Assembly (NCBI RefSeq): GCF_014195445.1
Contig: NZ_JACIBT010000002.1
Location: 157,267-221,266 of the forward strand
Source of the DNA: Garicola koreensis
Lineage (GTDB): Bacteria; Actinomycetota; Actinomycetes; Actinomycetales; Micrococcaceae
Length of the DNA stretch: 64,000 nt
Reading direction: 5' to 3'
Positions 56,996-64,000 of the stretch are shown in pieces. The notes below the pieces were generated by a model. That model had not been told where the DNA came from. It saw only the letters and a program-made list of their open reading frames with translations, and ran no database searches. How positions within the stretch are numbered: the stretch's first letter is position 1; each line of letters opens with the position of its first letter. The position numbers and the translations under genes were made by a program.

Positions 56996-57349
56996 ATGAC
57001 CACCACGAACTCTGCCACCGCCCACACCGGCACACCGGTCACGCTGACCCGCCGCGGACGCCTGGTGCTGCTGGGACTGCCCGTGCTGCTGGCCGTGGCC
57101 GCCGTGCTGGCAGGACTGCTGCTGGCGTCGGCCTCCCTGTTCAACCAGGCACAGGCCAGCACAGCCGAACAGCCCGGGGTCAGCGCCGTAGAGGTCGCTG
57201 TGGACCCAGGAGACACCCTGTGGTCACTGGCCCAGGACGCCCCCACCGATGACGACGTCCGGGAAGTCATGGCCGCCATCACCGAGCTCAACAACCTGGA
57301 CAGTTCGCAGCTGCAGCCCGGTGAGGTGCTTCACGTTCCTGCTGACTGA
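56996..57349 (+). CDS. LysM membrane protein, SOS-linked division inhibitor candidate
   Basis: A 117-residue protein with one membrane helix (LVLLGLPVLLAVAAVLAGLLLASASLF, residues about 22-48). The outside part carries a LysM domain (VAVDPGDTLWSLAQDAPTDDDVREVMAAITELNNLDSSQLQPGEVLHVP). Its position divergent from lexA with an SOS box parallels YneA of Bacillus, DivS of Corynebacterium and ChiZ of Mycobacterium, small proteins that delay division after DNA damage. The functional link is inferred from this context, not from a motif unique to those proteins. AAGGAGG (56980-56986) is a strong ribosome site. Confidence 0.85.
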   Translation: MTTTNSATAHTGTPVTLTRRGRLVLLGLPVLLAVAAVLAGLLLASASLFNQAQASTAEQPGVSAVEVAVDPGDTLWSLAQDAPTDDDVREVMAAITELNNLDSSQLQPGEVLHVPAD

Positions 57350-57359
57350 GCCGCGGCAC

Positions 57360-57365
57360 TAGAAT
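57360..57365 (+). promoter_or_regulatory. -10 hexamer, leaderless hisC
   Basis: TAGAAT, 6 bases before the GTG at 57372. Confidence 0.5.
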
Positions 57366-57371
57366 GGTCTG

Positions 57372-58478
57372 GTGACTGAATCACCGCTTGAGGCACTGCC
57401 GATCCGTCCCGAACTGAGGGGACAGCAACCCTATGGGGCACCCCAGCTGAACGTCGAGGCCATGCTCAACGTCAATGAGACCACCTATGACGTTCCTGAA
57501 GAGGTGGTCGAGGCCATCGCCGAGCAGGTCCGAGCGGCGGCGCAGAGCCTCAACCGTTACCCCGACCGGGAGTTCACCGCACTGCGGCACAAGCTGGCCG
57601 GGTTCCTCACCAGTGAGTCCGCCGTCGCGCTCTCCGCGGAGCAGATCTGGGCGGCCAACGGCTCCAATGAAGTCATGCAGCACATCCTGCAGGCCTTCGC
57701 CGGCCCCGGTCGCAGCGTGATGTCCTTCCCGCCGACCTACTCGATGTATCCGCTCTACGCCCGCGGGGTCAACAGCGAGTACATCGCCGGCACCCGCAGC
57801 CCAGACTTCACCCAGACCCCTGAGGACGTCGCTGCCCAGATCCGTGAGCACCGGCCGAAGGTGGTCATTCTGTGCTCACCGAACAACCCCACCGGCACCG
57901 CCCTGCAGCTGGAAGTGGTCGAGGCCGCCTACCGGGCGGCGGCCGAGTCGGAGACCATAGTGGTGGTGGACGAGGCCTACGGCGAGTTCCGCCAGCCCGG
58001 CACCGAGTCCGCGCTGAGCATGCTCGCGGGCCGGCCCCGGCTGATCGTCACCCGCACCATGAGCAAAGCCTTCGCCATGGCCGGCGGGCGCCTGGGCTAC
58101 CTGGCCGCCTCGCCAGCCGTGACGGACGCCCTGCGACTGGTGCGGCTGCCCTACCACCTCTCGGCGATCACCCAAGCGGCCGCCGGTGCCGCTCTGGACC
58201 ACGCGCAGAATCTGATGGCCAATGTGGAACGCATCAAGACCCAGCGCGACCGCCTGGTCGTCGAGCTGCGCGGCATGGGGTTGGATCCGCATCCCTCAGA
58301 CGCGAACTTCGTGTTCTTCGGCGGGCTCGACGACGCGACCGCGGCGTGGCAGCACCTGCTCGATGACGGCATCCTGGTCCGCGACGTGGGCATCGCCCAT
58401 CACCTGCGGGTCACCGCCGGCACCGAGGCGGAGACCACCGGCTTCCTCACCTCACTGGCCACCTACCTCAACCGATAG
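57372..58478 (+). CDS. hisC: Histidinol-phosphate aminotransferase
   Basis: A 368-residue PLP enzyme of histidine synthesis. LNVNETTYDVPEEVVEAI starts the family domain; NGSNEVMQHILQAFAGPGRSVM, CSPNNPTGTAL and VVDEAYGEF contact cofactor; TRTMSKAFAMAGGRLGYL carries the PLP lysine (near residue 231). The gene opens a his cluster (hisC-hisB-hisH-hisA). Its mRNA appears leaderless, and its TAG stop overlaps a -10 for hisB. Confidence 0.95.
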   Translation: MTESPLEALPIRPELRGQQPYGAPQLNVEAMLNVNETTYDVPEEVVEAIAEQVRAAAQSLNRYPDREFTALRHKLAGFLTSESAVALSAEQIWAANGSNEVMQHILQAFAGPGRSVMSFPPTYSMYPLYARGVNSEYIAGTRSPDFTQTPEDVAAQIREHRPKVVILCSPNNPTGTALQLEVVEAAYRAAAESETIVVVDEAYGEFRQPGTESALSMLAGRPRLIVTRTMSKAFAMAGGRLGYLAASPAVTDALRLVRLPYHLSAITQAAAGAALDHAQNLMANVERIKTQRDRLVVELRGMGLDPHPSDANFVFFGGLDDATAAWQHLLDDGILVRDVGIAHHLRVTAGTEAETTGFLTSLATYLNR

Positions 58479-58481
58479 GAT
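58476..58481 (+). promoter_or_regulatory. -10 hexamer, hisB (uses hisC stop codon)
   Basis: TAGGAT, 9 bases before the ATG at 58491. Its TAG is the hisC stop codon, and hisB has no ribosome site in the gap. Confidence 0.45.
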
Positions 58482-58490
58482 CAGACTCTT

Positions 58491-59108
58491 ATGGGAGCAG
58501 AACTTGTTGAAGCGCGCATCGCCCAGATGGAGCGCACCACCAGCGAATCCCGGGTGAAGGTCCGCATGGACCTCGACGGCACCGGGGCCTCGCACATCAG
58601 CACCACGGTGCCGTTCTTCGACCACATGCTCACCGCGCTGGCCAAGCATTCGCTCATTGATCTGAGCGTCGAGGCCGAAGGCGACACCCACATCGACGTC
58701 CACCACACCGTGGAGGACACCGCCATCGTCATCGGGGAGGTGCTGGCCACCGCATTGGGCGATAAGCGTGGAATCCGCCGGTTCGGCGAGGCGACCGTGC
58801 CCCTGGACGAGGCCCTGGCCCACGCAGTGGTCGACCTCTCCGGCAGGCCCTATATGGTCCACAGCGGTGAGCCCGAGGGCCAGCAGTACCACCTCATCGG
58901 CGGACACTTCACCGGGTCCATGACCCGACACGTGTTCGAATCGATCACCTACCACTCCGGCATCTGCCTGCATATGCGCCTGCTGGCCGGCCGGGACCCC
59001 CACCACATCGTCGAAGCCCAGTTCAAAGCCTTCGCCCGGGCGCTGCGCAGCGCAGCAGAGTCCGACCCGCGAACCGACGAGATCCCCTCCACCAAGGGTG
59101 CCCTGTGA
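58491..59108 (+). CDS. hisB: Imidazoleglycerol-phosphate dehydratase
   Basis: A 205-residue monofunctional IGP dehydratase, typical of actinobacteria (no phosphatase domain). The manganese ligands are in [67 protein letters not shown]; the repeated HH(x)xE pattern is intact. [17 protein letters not shown] is also conserved. It overlaps hisH by 4 bases. Confidence 0.95.
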   Translation: MGAELVEARIAQMERTTSESRVKVRMDLDGTGASHISTTVPFFDHMLTALAKHSLIDLSVEAEGDTHIDVHHTVEDTAIVIGEVLATALGDKRGIRRFGEATVPLDEALAHAVVDLSGRPYMVHSGEPEGQQYHLIGGHFTGSMTRHVFESITYHSGICLHMRLLAGRDPHHIVEAQFKAFARALRSAAESDPRTDEIPSTKGAL

Positions 59109-59743
59109 CCCGACCGAGCGTGGCCGTGCTCGACTACGGCTCAGGCAACGTCCACTCTGCGGTGCGAGCCCTGAACCGCGCCGGTGCCGCAGCGCAGCTG
59201 ACCCGCGACACCCAGACGCTGCTGAACGCCGACGGGCTGGTGGTGCCGGGAGTCGGCGCGTTCTCTGCGGTGATGGAGGCGCTGAAGGCCATCGACGCCC
59301 CGCGCTGGATCGGCCGGCGGGTCGCCGGATCCCGGCCGGTGCTGGGCATCTGCGTGGGCCACCAGATCCTCTTCGAACGCGGGGTGGAGCACGGTGTGGC
59401 CGCCGAGGGCATGGGGGAGTGGCCCGGTGAGGTGACCGCCCTGCCCCGCGACGTCGTGGTGCCTCATATGGGCTGGAACACCGTCGACGCCCCAGCGCAG
59501 AGTGCGCTGTTCGAAGGCATCGGCCAGGAGCGGTTCTACTTTGTGCACTCCTACGCGGTGCAGACCTGGGACTTCGACCAGACCCTGGAGGTGATGCGGC
59601 CCCCGGCGATCACCTGGTCCCACCACGGAGCCGACTTCATCGCCGCGGTGGAGAACGGCCCGCTCACCGCGACCCAATTCCACCCCGAAAAGTCCGGCGA
59701 CGCCGGAATGCAGCTGCTGCAAAACTGGATAGGAACACTATGA
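59105..59743 (+). CDS. hisH: Imidazole glycerol phosphate synthase subunit HisH
   Basis: A 212-residue class I glutamine amidotransferase that feeds ammonia to His[51 protein letters not shown] with the nucleophile Cys (near residue 82), [17 protein letters not shown], and [18 protein letters not shown] with the His-Glu pair are all present. GTG 59105 overlaps hisB, and the end overlaps hisA by 4 bases. The partner hisF is not in this window. Confidence 0.95.
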   Translation: MTRPSVAVLDYGSGNVHSAVRALNRAGAAAQLTRDTQTLLNADGLVVPGVGAFSAVMEALKAIDAPRWIGRRVAGSRPVLGICVGHQILFERGVEHGVAAEGMGEWPGEVTALPRDVVVPHMGWNTVDAPAQSALFEGIGQERFYFVHSYAVQTWDFDQTLEVMRPPAITWSHHGADFIAAVENGPLTATQFHPEKSGDAGMQLLQNWIGTL

Positions 59744-60471
59744 AACCCCTAGAACTTCTGCCCGCCGTCGACGTCGCCGAAGGCCAGGCCGTGCGCCTGG
59801 TCCAGGGCGAGGCCGGCTCCGAGACCGGCTACGGCGACCCCCTGGAGGCCGCCCAGACCTGGCAGCAGCAGGGGGCAGAGTGGATCCACCTGGTAGATCT
59901 CGACGCCGCCTTCGGCCGCGGGCACAACCGCGAGGTGCTGCGCCAGGTCGTCGACCAGATAAACATCAAGATCGAACTCTCCGGAGGCATCCGCGACGAC
60001 GAATCCCTAGACCGCGCCCTGGAGATGGGCGCCACCCGGGTCAACCTGGGAACCGCCGCCCTGGAGGACCCTCAATGGACCGCCCGGGTCATCGCACGCT
60101 ATGGAGACGCCGTCGCCGTGGGCCTGGACGTGCGCGGCGAGACCCTGGCCGCACGCGGCTGGACCAAGGAGGGCGGCAACCTCTGGGAGGTGCTCGCCCG
60201 CCTGGAGGACGCCGGCTGCCCGCGCTACGTGGTCACCGACGTCACCAAGGACGGCACCCTGCGCGGACCCAACACCGAGCTGCTGGCGGCCGTGGGGGCA
60301 AAGACCAATAAGCCCGTCATCGCCTCCGGAGGCATCTCCTCGCTGGACGACGTCGCCGCCCTGGCGAAGATGGTCTCCTCCGGTGTGGAGGGCGCGATCA
60401 TGGGCAAGGCGCTCTACGCTGACAAATTCACCCTGCCGCAGGCGCTGAAGGTCGCCGCCGACTCGGCGTGA
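59740..60471 (+). CDS. hisA: ProFAR isomerase HisA (possibly PriA)
   Basis: A 243-residue TIM barrel catalysing the fourth isomerisation of histidine synthesis. [29 protein letters not shown] carries the first catalytic Asp (near residue 11). [12 protein letters not shown] and [10 protein letters not shown] bind phosphate, and [18 protein letters not shown] the second Asp. [11 protein letters not shown] is the other phosphate site. Actinobacterial homologues are often the dual-substrate PriA, also working in tryptophan synthesis; with no trpF visible I cannot decide. It overlaps hisH (ATGA) and the next gene by one base. Confidence 0.93.
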   Translation: MKPLELLPAVDVAEGQAVRLVQGEAGSETGYGDPLEAAQTWQQQGAEWIHLVDLDAAFGRGHNREVLRQVVDQINIKIELSGGIRDDESLDRALEMGATRVNLGTAALEDPQWTARVIARYGDAVAVGLDVRGETLAARGWTKEGGNLWEVLARLEDAGCPRYVVTDVTKDGTLRGPNTELLAAVGAKTNKPVIASGGISSLDDVAALAKMVSSGVEGAIMGKALYADKFTLPQALKVAADSA

Positions 60472-61358
60472 TGAGCAGCCAGCAGCTGCCGGCGCACATC
60501 GCCAACCTGCTGGAACGCCAGCAGCGCACCGAGCATGGTGAGCCCGCCGACTCCGCCGGCGTTGCCTGGAGCGGGCGAGACCTCAGCGGTGCCGGCAACC
60601 CGCTGCACACCTTCGACGGCGACGACGGACACACCCCGGCCCCCATCGCCGCAGCCAGACGCCGGCTCATCGCCGGTGAGACCGACGAAGCCCAGTTCGT
60701 GGCCTCCCTGGCCGGCCAGCGACTCTTTGCTCCGGTGATCGCCACCGGCACCGGCGACGCCGACCACGGCGATAAGGAAGCCGATATTTCGCTGGTCTCG
60801 CTGACCGCCCCCGACGGGCGCCGGGCCATGCCGGTCTTCACCTCGGTGCAGGCGCTGACCGGCTGGCACCGGCAAGCGCGGCCGGTGGCAGCCGAAGCCG
60901 AACGGGTGATGCTGGCCGCCCTCGCCGAAGACGCCGAACTGGTGGTACTGGATCCCGGTGCCGCCGAGGCGCCTGCCGAACTGACCTATGTGATTCGCCG
61001 TCCAGCGCTGGAAGCCCTGGCTCAGGGGCGGCTGTGGACTCCCAGCTACTTAGACCATGAGCTGGCCCAGGCACTGGACGAGCTGCCGGATCAGTGCCCG
61101 GGGGTGGCCCAACTGGTGCTGAAGCCCCACCGGGGCATCATCACACAGGCGGGCAACGGCGCCCGGGTGCTCGGCGGCGGTCACGGCCCGGAGCTGAGCC
61201 TGGGGGTGGTGGTAAAACCCGGTACGGACGCCGTGGGTCAGCGGTTGGCACTGGCGGCCGTGGAGGCCGCCTGCGCAGACGTGGAGATGCTGTCTCAGCG
61301 TGCCGACTCGCTGCACATTCAGCTGGTGGATGGTGAGCTGGTCGAGCAGCCGCGTTAG
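60471..61358 (+). CDS. SseB-family protein
   Basis: A 295-residue cytoplasmic protein with an SseB-like domain (about residues 60-190): AAARRRLIAGETDEAQFVASLAGQRLFAPVIA, RAMPVFTSVQALTGWHRQARPVAAEAERVMLAALAEDAELVVLDPG. The C-terminal half is less conserved. It regularly follows hisA in Micrococcaceae; its role is unknown. ATG 60471 overlaps the hisA stop (TGATG). The stop codon overlaps the stop of the convergent MarR gene. Confidence 0.82.
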   Translation: MSSQQLPAHIANLLERQQRTEHGEPADSAGVAWSGRDLSGAGNPLHTFDGDDGHTPAPIAAARRRLIAGETDEAQFVASLAGQRLFAPVIATGTGDADHGDKEADISLVSLTAPDGRRAMPVFTSVQALTGWHRQARPVAAEAERVMLAALAEDAELVVLDPGAAEAPAELTYVIRRPALEALAQGRLWTPSYLDHELAQALDELPDQCPGVAQLVLKPHRGIITQAGNGARVLGGGHGPELSLGVVVKPGTDAVGQRLALAAVEAACADVEMLSQRADSLHIQLVDGELVEQPR

Positions 61359-61837
61359 TCCGACTGCTGCACTGTGCGCTGGATCTGGCCGCAGATGGCT
61401 TCCAGCGCCTCGGCCTCGGCCTCGTCCACGGCCGGGTGGAAGAGCTGCTTGATGTGCTGGGCATGCACCCGGGAGGCTGCGGTGAAGACTCTGCGGCCCT
61501 CATCGGTCAGCGTCGCGGTCATACCGCGCTTATCGTTGGGGTCGGCCGAACGCTCAATGAGGCCCTGAGCAGCCAGAGTCTTCACCTGATAGGAGAGTCG
61601 GGAGGGGGAGAAGACCATCTTCTCGGCCAGCTCCCCCATCCGCAGCTGATTCCCCTCCGCCTCGCTGAGCACCAGCAGCAGGTTGTAGTCGGTGATCTTC
61701 AGACCCGTGGTGGCGTGCAGCCGCTTCTCCATACGATCGGTGATCAGCGCCGAGGCTTCGAAGAACGCGCGCCACGCCTTGGCCTTCTGGGAGAATCCGG
61801 TGAGGTCACGCTGCCTGCTGGTGGGATCAATTGTCAC
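61355..61837 (-). CDS. MarR-family regulator
   Basis: A 160-residue winged-helix regulator. ITDYNLLLVLSEAEGNQLRMGELAEKMVFSPSRLSYQVKTLAAQGLIERSADPNDKRGMTATLTDEGRRVFTAASRVHAQHIKQLF contains the recognition helix (SPSRLSYQV) and the D-x-x-D-x-R wing. It starts at GTG 61837. It is followed on the same strand by nothing; its stop (TAA) overlaps the SseB stop by three bases on the other strand. Its closeness to the scoAB operon, with which it is co-oriented, makes that operon a possible target. Confidence 0.88.
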   Translation of the reverse strand: MTIDPTSRQRDLTGFSQKAKAWRAFFEASALITDRMEKRLHATTGLKITDYNLLLVLSEAEGNQLRMGELAEKMVFSPSRLSYQVKTLAAQGLIERSADPNDKRGMTATLTDEGRRVFTAASRVHAQHIKQLFHPAVDEAEAEALEAICGQIQRTVQQSD

Positions 61838-61862
61838 CCGACCAGCTTACCGGCTGCTCACC

Positions 61863-61926
61863 CCTCAGTGCAGCGCGGCCTCAGTGAAGCGGGGCCTCAG
61901 TGCCGCGCAGCCTCAGTGCAGGGGAG
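61863..61926. repeat. 16-bp tandem repeat over the scoB stop codon, four copies
   Basis: CCTCAGTGCAGCGCGG, CCTCAGTGAAGCGGGG, CCTCAGTGCCGCGCAG and CCTCAGTGCAGGGGAG are adjacent. On the scoB strand each contains CACTGAGG. The TGA triplets, with first bases at 61915, 61899, 61883 and 61867, cover all three frames. Confidence 0.85.
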
Positions 61927-62572
61927 CAGCGGTGGCTTCGCGGATCTGCTCCTCGCTCACCCCAGGGGCGGTCTCGACCAGCGTGAACTTGGGGTGGGCC
62001 GGATCCGAGCTGACCTCGACGACGCCCAGGTCGGTGATCACCGTGTTGACCACCCCACGGCCGGTCAGCGGCAGCGTGCACTGGGGCAGCAGCTTGGAGC
62101 TGCCGTCCTTGGTGCGATGGTCCATCAGCACCAGCACCCGCCGGGCGCCGTGCACCAGGTCCATGGCGCCGCCCATGCCCTTGACCATCTTGCCCGGGAC
62201 CATCCAGTTGGCCAGATCACCGTTCGCCGCGACCTGCATGCCGCCCAGGACGGCGACGTCGAGCTTGGCCCCGCGGATCATCCCGAAGCTGGTGGCCGAG
62301 TCGAAGAATGCCGCCCCCGGGTTGGTGGTGACCGTCTCCTTGCCCGCATTGATCAGGTCTGGGTCCAGATTCTCCTCCAGGGGGTAGGGGCCGACGCCGA
62401 GGATTCCGTTCTCGGAGTGCAGGATGACTTCGCGGCCGGCCGGAATGTGGTTGGGGATCAGCGTCGGCATCCCGATTCCCAGGTTGGCGTAGTCGCCGTC
62501 CTGGATCTCCTGGGCCGCCCGGGCGGCCATCTGCTCGCGGGTCCAGCCCACTGCTGCGCTCTGCTCAGTCAT
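61913..62572 (-). CDS. scoB: 3-oxoacid CoA-transferase subunit B
   Basis: A 219-residue beta subunit of a succinyl-CoA:3-ketoacid CoA-transferase. [30 protein letters not shown] opens the domain, and the catalytic Glu is in [15 protein letters not shown] (near residue 52). [25 protein letters not shown] and [18 protein letters not shown] are typical. It starts 1 base after the scoA stop, so the subunits are translated together. Together they activate acetoacetate to acetoacetyl-CoA. Confidence 0.92.
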   Translation of the reverse strand: MTEQSAAVGWTREQMAARAAQEIQDGDYANLGIGMPTLIPNHIPAGREVILHSENGILGVGPYPLEENLDPDLINAGKETVTTNPGAAFFDSATSFGMIRGAKLDVAVLGGMQVAANGDLANWMVPGKMVKGMGGAMDLVHGARRVLVLMDHRTKDGSSKLLPQCTLPLTGRGVVNTVITDLGVVEVSSDPAHPKFTLVETAPGVSEEQIREATAAPLH

Positions 62573-62573
62573 C

Positions 62574-63362
62574 TCAGTTCTCCTCCTGTGAGCCGGTGCT
62601 CACGGTTCGCTTCTCGATCGGCTTGTCAATCTCGGTGCCGACCTCCAGCACGTGGTGGACGAAAATGCCCGGCAGGTGGACCTGGTCGGGGTCGAGCTCG
62701 CCGGGCTCGACGAGCTCCTCCACCTGGGCGATGCAGACCCGGCCGGCCATCGCCGCCGGGGGAGAGAACTGGCGGGCAGCCTTGTTGAACACCAGGTTGC
62801 CGTGCCGGTCCCCGCGGGCCGCGTGGACCAGGGAGAAGTCAGGCACGATCGACTCCTCCAGCGCGTAGCTCACGATGCGCCCGTCGGGACCGGGGAAGGG
62901 CCGCACCTCTTTGGGGCTGGACTCCTGAAGGATCTTGCCTTCGGTGTCGTAGCGGGTGGGAATGCCGCCGTCGGCCACCGGTGTGCCCACGCCTGCGCGG
63001 GTGTAGAAGGCGGGGATTCCGGAGCCGCCGGCACGCAGCTTCTCCGCCAGGGTGCCCTGCGGCACCAGCTCCAGCTCCAGCTCACCCTCCAGGTACTGGC
63101 GGGCGAACTCCTTGTTCTCTCCCACATAGGAGGAGATCATCTTCTTGATGCGGCCGGCCTTGAGCAGCAGCCCCAGGCCCCAGTCGTCGACGCCGGCATT
63201 ATTGGAGGCGATGGTCAGCCCAGAGGCGCCTTGGTCCAGCAGAGCCTCAATCAGTTGGATCGGGTTGCCGGACAGCCCGAACCCGCCGACCGCCAGCGTC
63301 GCCCCGTCACCGATGGTGGCGACAGCCTCAGCCGCAGTGGCCACCGTTTTATTCACACTCAC
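62574..63362 (-). CDS. scoA: 3-oxoacid CoA-transferase subunit A
   Basis: A 262-residue alpha subunit. [31 protein letters not shown] contains the GGFGLxGxP CoA-binding loop; [74 protein letters not shown] is nearly diagnostic. It has a GGAGG ribosome site. It lies between scoB and a 3-hydroxybutyrate dehydrogenase-like gene in one minus-strand operon for ketone-body or PHB-monomer use. Confidence 0.92.
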   Translation of the reverse strand: MSVNKTVATAAEAVATIGDGATLAVGGFGLSGNPIQLIEALLDQGASGLTIASNNAGVDDWGLGLLLKAGRIKKMISSYVGENKEFARQYLEGELELELVPQGTLAEKLRAGGSGIPAFYTRAGVGTPVADGGIPTRYDTEGKILQESSPKEVRPFPGPDGRIVSYALEESIVPDFSLVHAARGDRHGNLVFNKAARQFSPPAAMAGRVCIAQVEELVEPGELDPDQVHLPGIFVHHVLEVGTEIDKPIEKRTVSTGSQEEN

Positions 63363-63410
63363 AATTGTTCCTCCTCGTCGGTCAGACGCTGCTGTCGCGA
63401 GCGCCGGTGA

Positions 63411-64000
63411 TCATGCGGCAGTCCAGCCGCCGTCGATGGTGTACGAAGTCCCAGTCACCATACCGGAGGCGTCTGAGGCCAGCCAGGCAGCCAGAGAGGC
63501 GACCTCATCGACCTCGACCAGTCGCTTGACCGCAGATTCGGAGAGCATGATCTTCTCCACCACCTCATCCTCGCTGATGCTGTGGATCCGGGCCTGGTCG
63601 GCGATCTGCTTCTCCACCAGGGGAGTGCGCACATAGGCCGGGTTGATGCAGTTGGAGGTCACCCCGTGCTCGGCGCCCTCCAGTGCGGTGACCTTGGAGA
63701 GCCCCTCCAGGGCATGCTTGGCGGCGACGTAGGCCGATTTGTAGGGGCTCGCCCGCATCCCGTGGGCCGAGGAGAGGTTGATGATCCGGCCGAAGCCGCG
63801 CTCATACATGCCAGGCAGGGCGGCGCGGATCAGCAGGAACGGCGATTCGACCATCAGCCGGTGGATGAATCGCCACTTCTCGGGGTCGAACTCCTGGATG
63901 GGGGCCACGTGCTGGATGCCCGCGTTGTTGATCAGGATGTCGGTATCGAGTGACAGGTCCTCCAGCGCCTCGGTGTCGGCCAGATCCGTGCTCCAGGATT
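63411..64000 (-). CDS. 3-hydroxybutyrate dehydrogenase-like SDR (partial)
   Basis: The C-terminal 195 residues of a short-chain dehydrogenase whose start lies beyond the window edge. LINNAGIQHVAPIQEF, RIINLSSAHGMRASPYKSAYVAAKHALEGLSKVTALEGAEHGVTSNCINPAYVRTPLVEKQI (Ser, YxxxK, NxI(N/C)P) and MVTGTSYTIDGGWTA are present. The (V/I)QHVAP(I/V) segment and the position ahead of scoAB identify it as likely 3-hydroxybutyrate dehydrogenase, making acetoacetate for the CoA-transferase. Confidence 0.88.
   Translation of the reverse strand, partial: SWSTDLADTEALEDLSLDTDILINNAGIQHVAPIQEFDPEKWRFIHRLMVESPFLLIRAALPGMYERGFGRIINLSSAHGMRASPYKSAYVAAKHALEGLSKVTALEGAEHGVTSNCINPAYVRTPLVEKQIADQARIHSISEDEVVEKIMLSESAVKRLVEVDEVASLAAWLASDASGMVTGTSYTIDGGWTAA

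Overview
The window is high-GC chromosomal DNA from an actinobacterium. The chain ftsK-pgsA-cinA-clgR-marR-DUF3046-recA-recX-miaB-miaA-dapF-hflX-dinG-lexA, together with dapB, dapA, RNase J, an SseB-like gene after hisA, and strongly acidic secreted proteins, fits the Micrococcaceae. Nesterenkonia or a close relative is my best guess; this is inferred from gene order and protein composition, not from a search. Many genes have a TANNNT -10 hexamer only 6-9 bases before the start codon, the signature of leaderless mRNAs.

Region 1 (1-10,560) is accessory. It holds fragments of TupA-like ATP-grasp genes around an intact ATP-grasp gene, a DUF1264 protein, a secreted M14 carboxypeptidase, an SDR pseudogene with three in-frame TGA codons, an unrecognised two-gene membrane/soluble unit, and a RecQ helicase. 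It ends with decayed toxin-antitoxin remnants: a HipA tail, an AbiEi antitoxin frameshifted in a run of ten G, and a truncated AbiEii toxin.

Region 2 (10,565-26,300) looks like a cell-wall glycopolymer (teichoic-acid or capsule-like) locus. It has a GT2 glycosyltransferase, a GMC oxidoreductase, a CMP-sugar-type cytidylyltransferase, a secreted protein with two diverged DUF1524 nuclease-like domains, two tandem TPR proteins with GT29 sialyltransferase-like C-termini, a histidine phosphatase, two TagD glycerol-3-phosphate cytidylyltransferases, an LCP glycopolymer ligase, a leucine-rich-variant membrane protein and a TagF-like glycerophosphotransferase. A plausible flow is CDP-glycerol and CMP-sugar synthesis, polymer extension and decoration, then attachment to peptidoglycan by LCP.

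Region 3 (26,388-43,962) is mostly core: an M16 protease, a MogA/MoaB protein, an NlpC/P60 hydrolase with a repeat-expanded linker, dapB and dapA for lysine and peptidoglycan precursors, galE, RNase J, ftsK, pgsA, cinA and clgR. Embedded in it is an AbiEi/DUF559-type gene flanked by two inverted copies of one palindromic element. A second, unrelated long palindrome lies at about 31.2 kb.

Region 4 (44,023-64,000) carries the SOS module (recA-recX, and lexA divergent from a LysM membrane protein, with SOS boxes), tRNA modification (miaB, miaA), dapF, a FolC-like ligase, a methyltransferase, hflX, dinG, the histidine genes hisC-hisB-hisH-hisA, and a ketone-body operon (3-hydroxybutyrate dehydrogenase, scoA, scoB) beside a MarR regulator. 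No tRNA, rRNA, CRISPR array, IS element or prophage was recognised.
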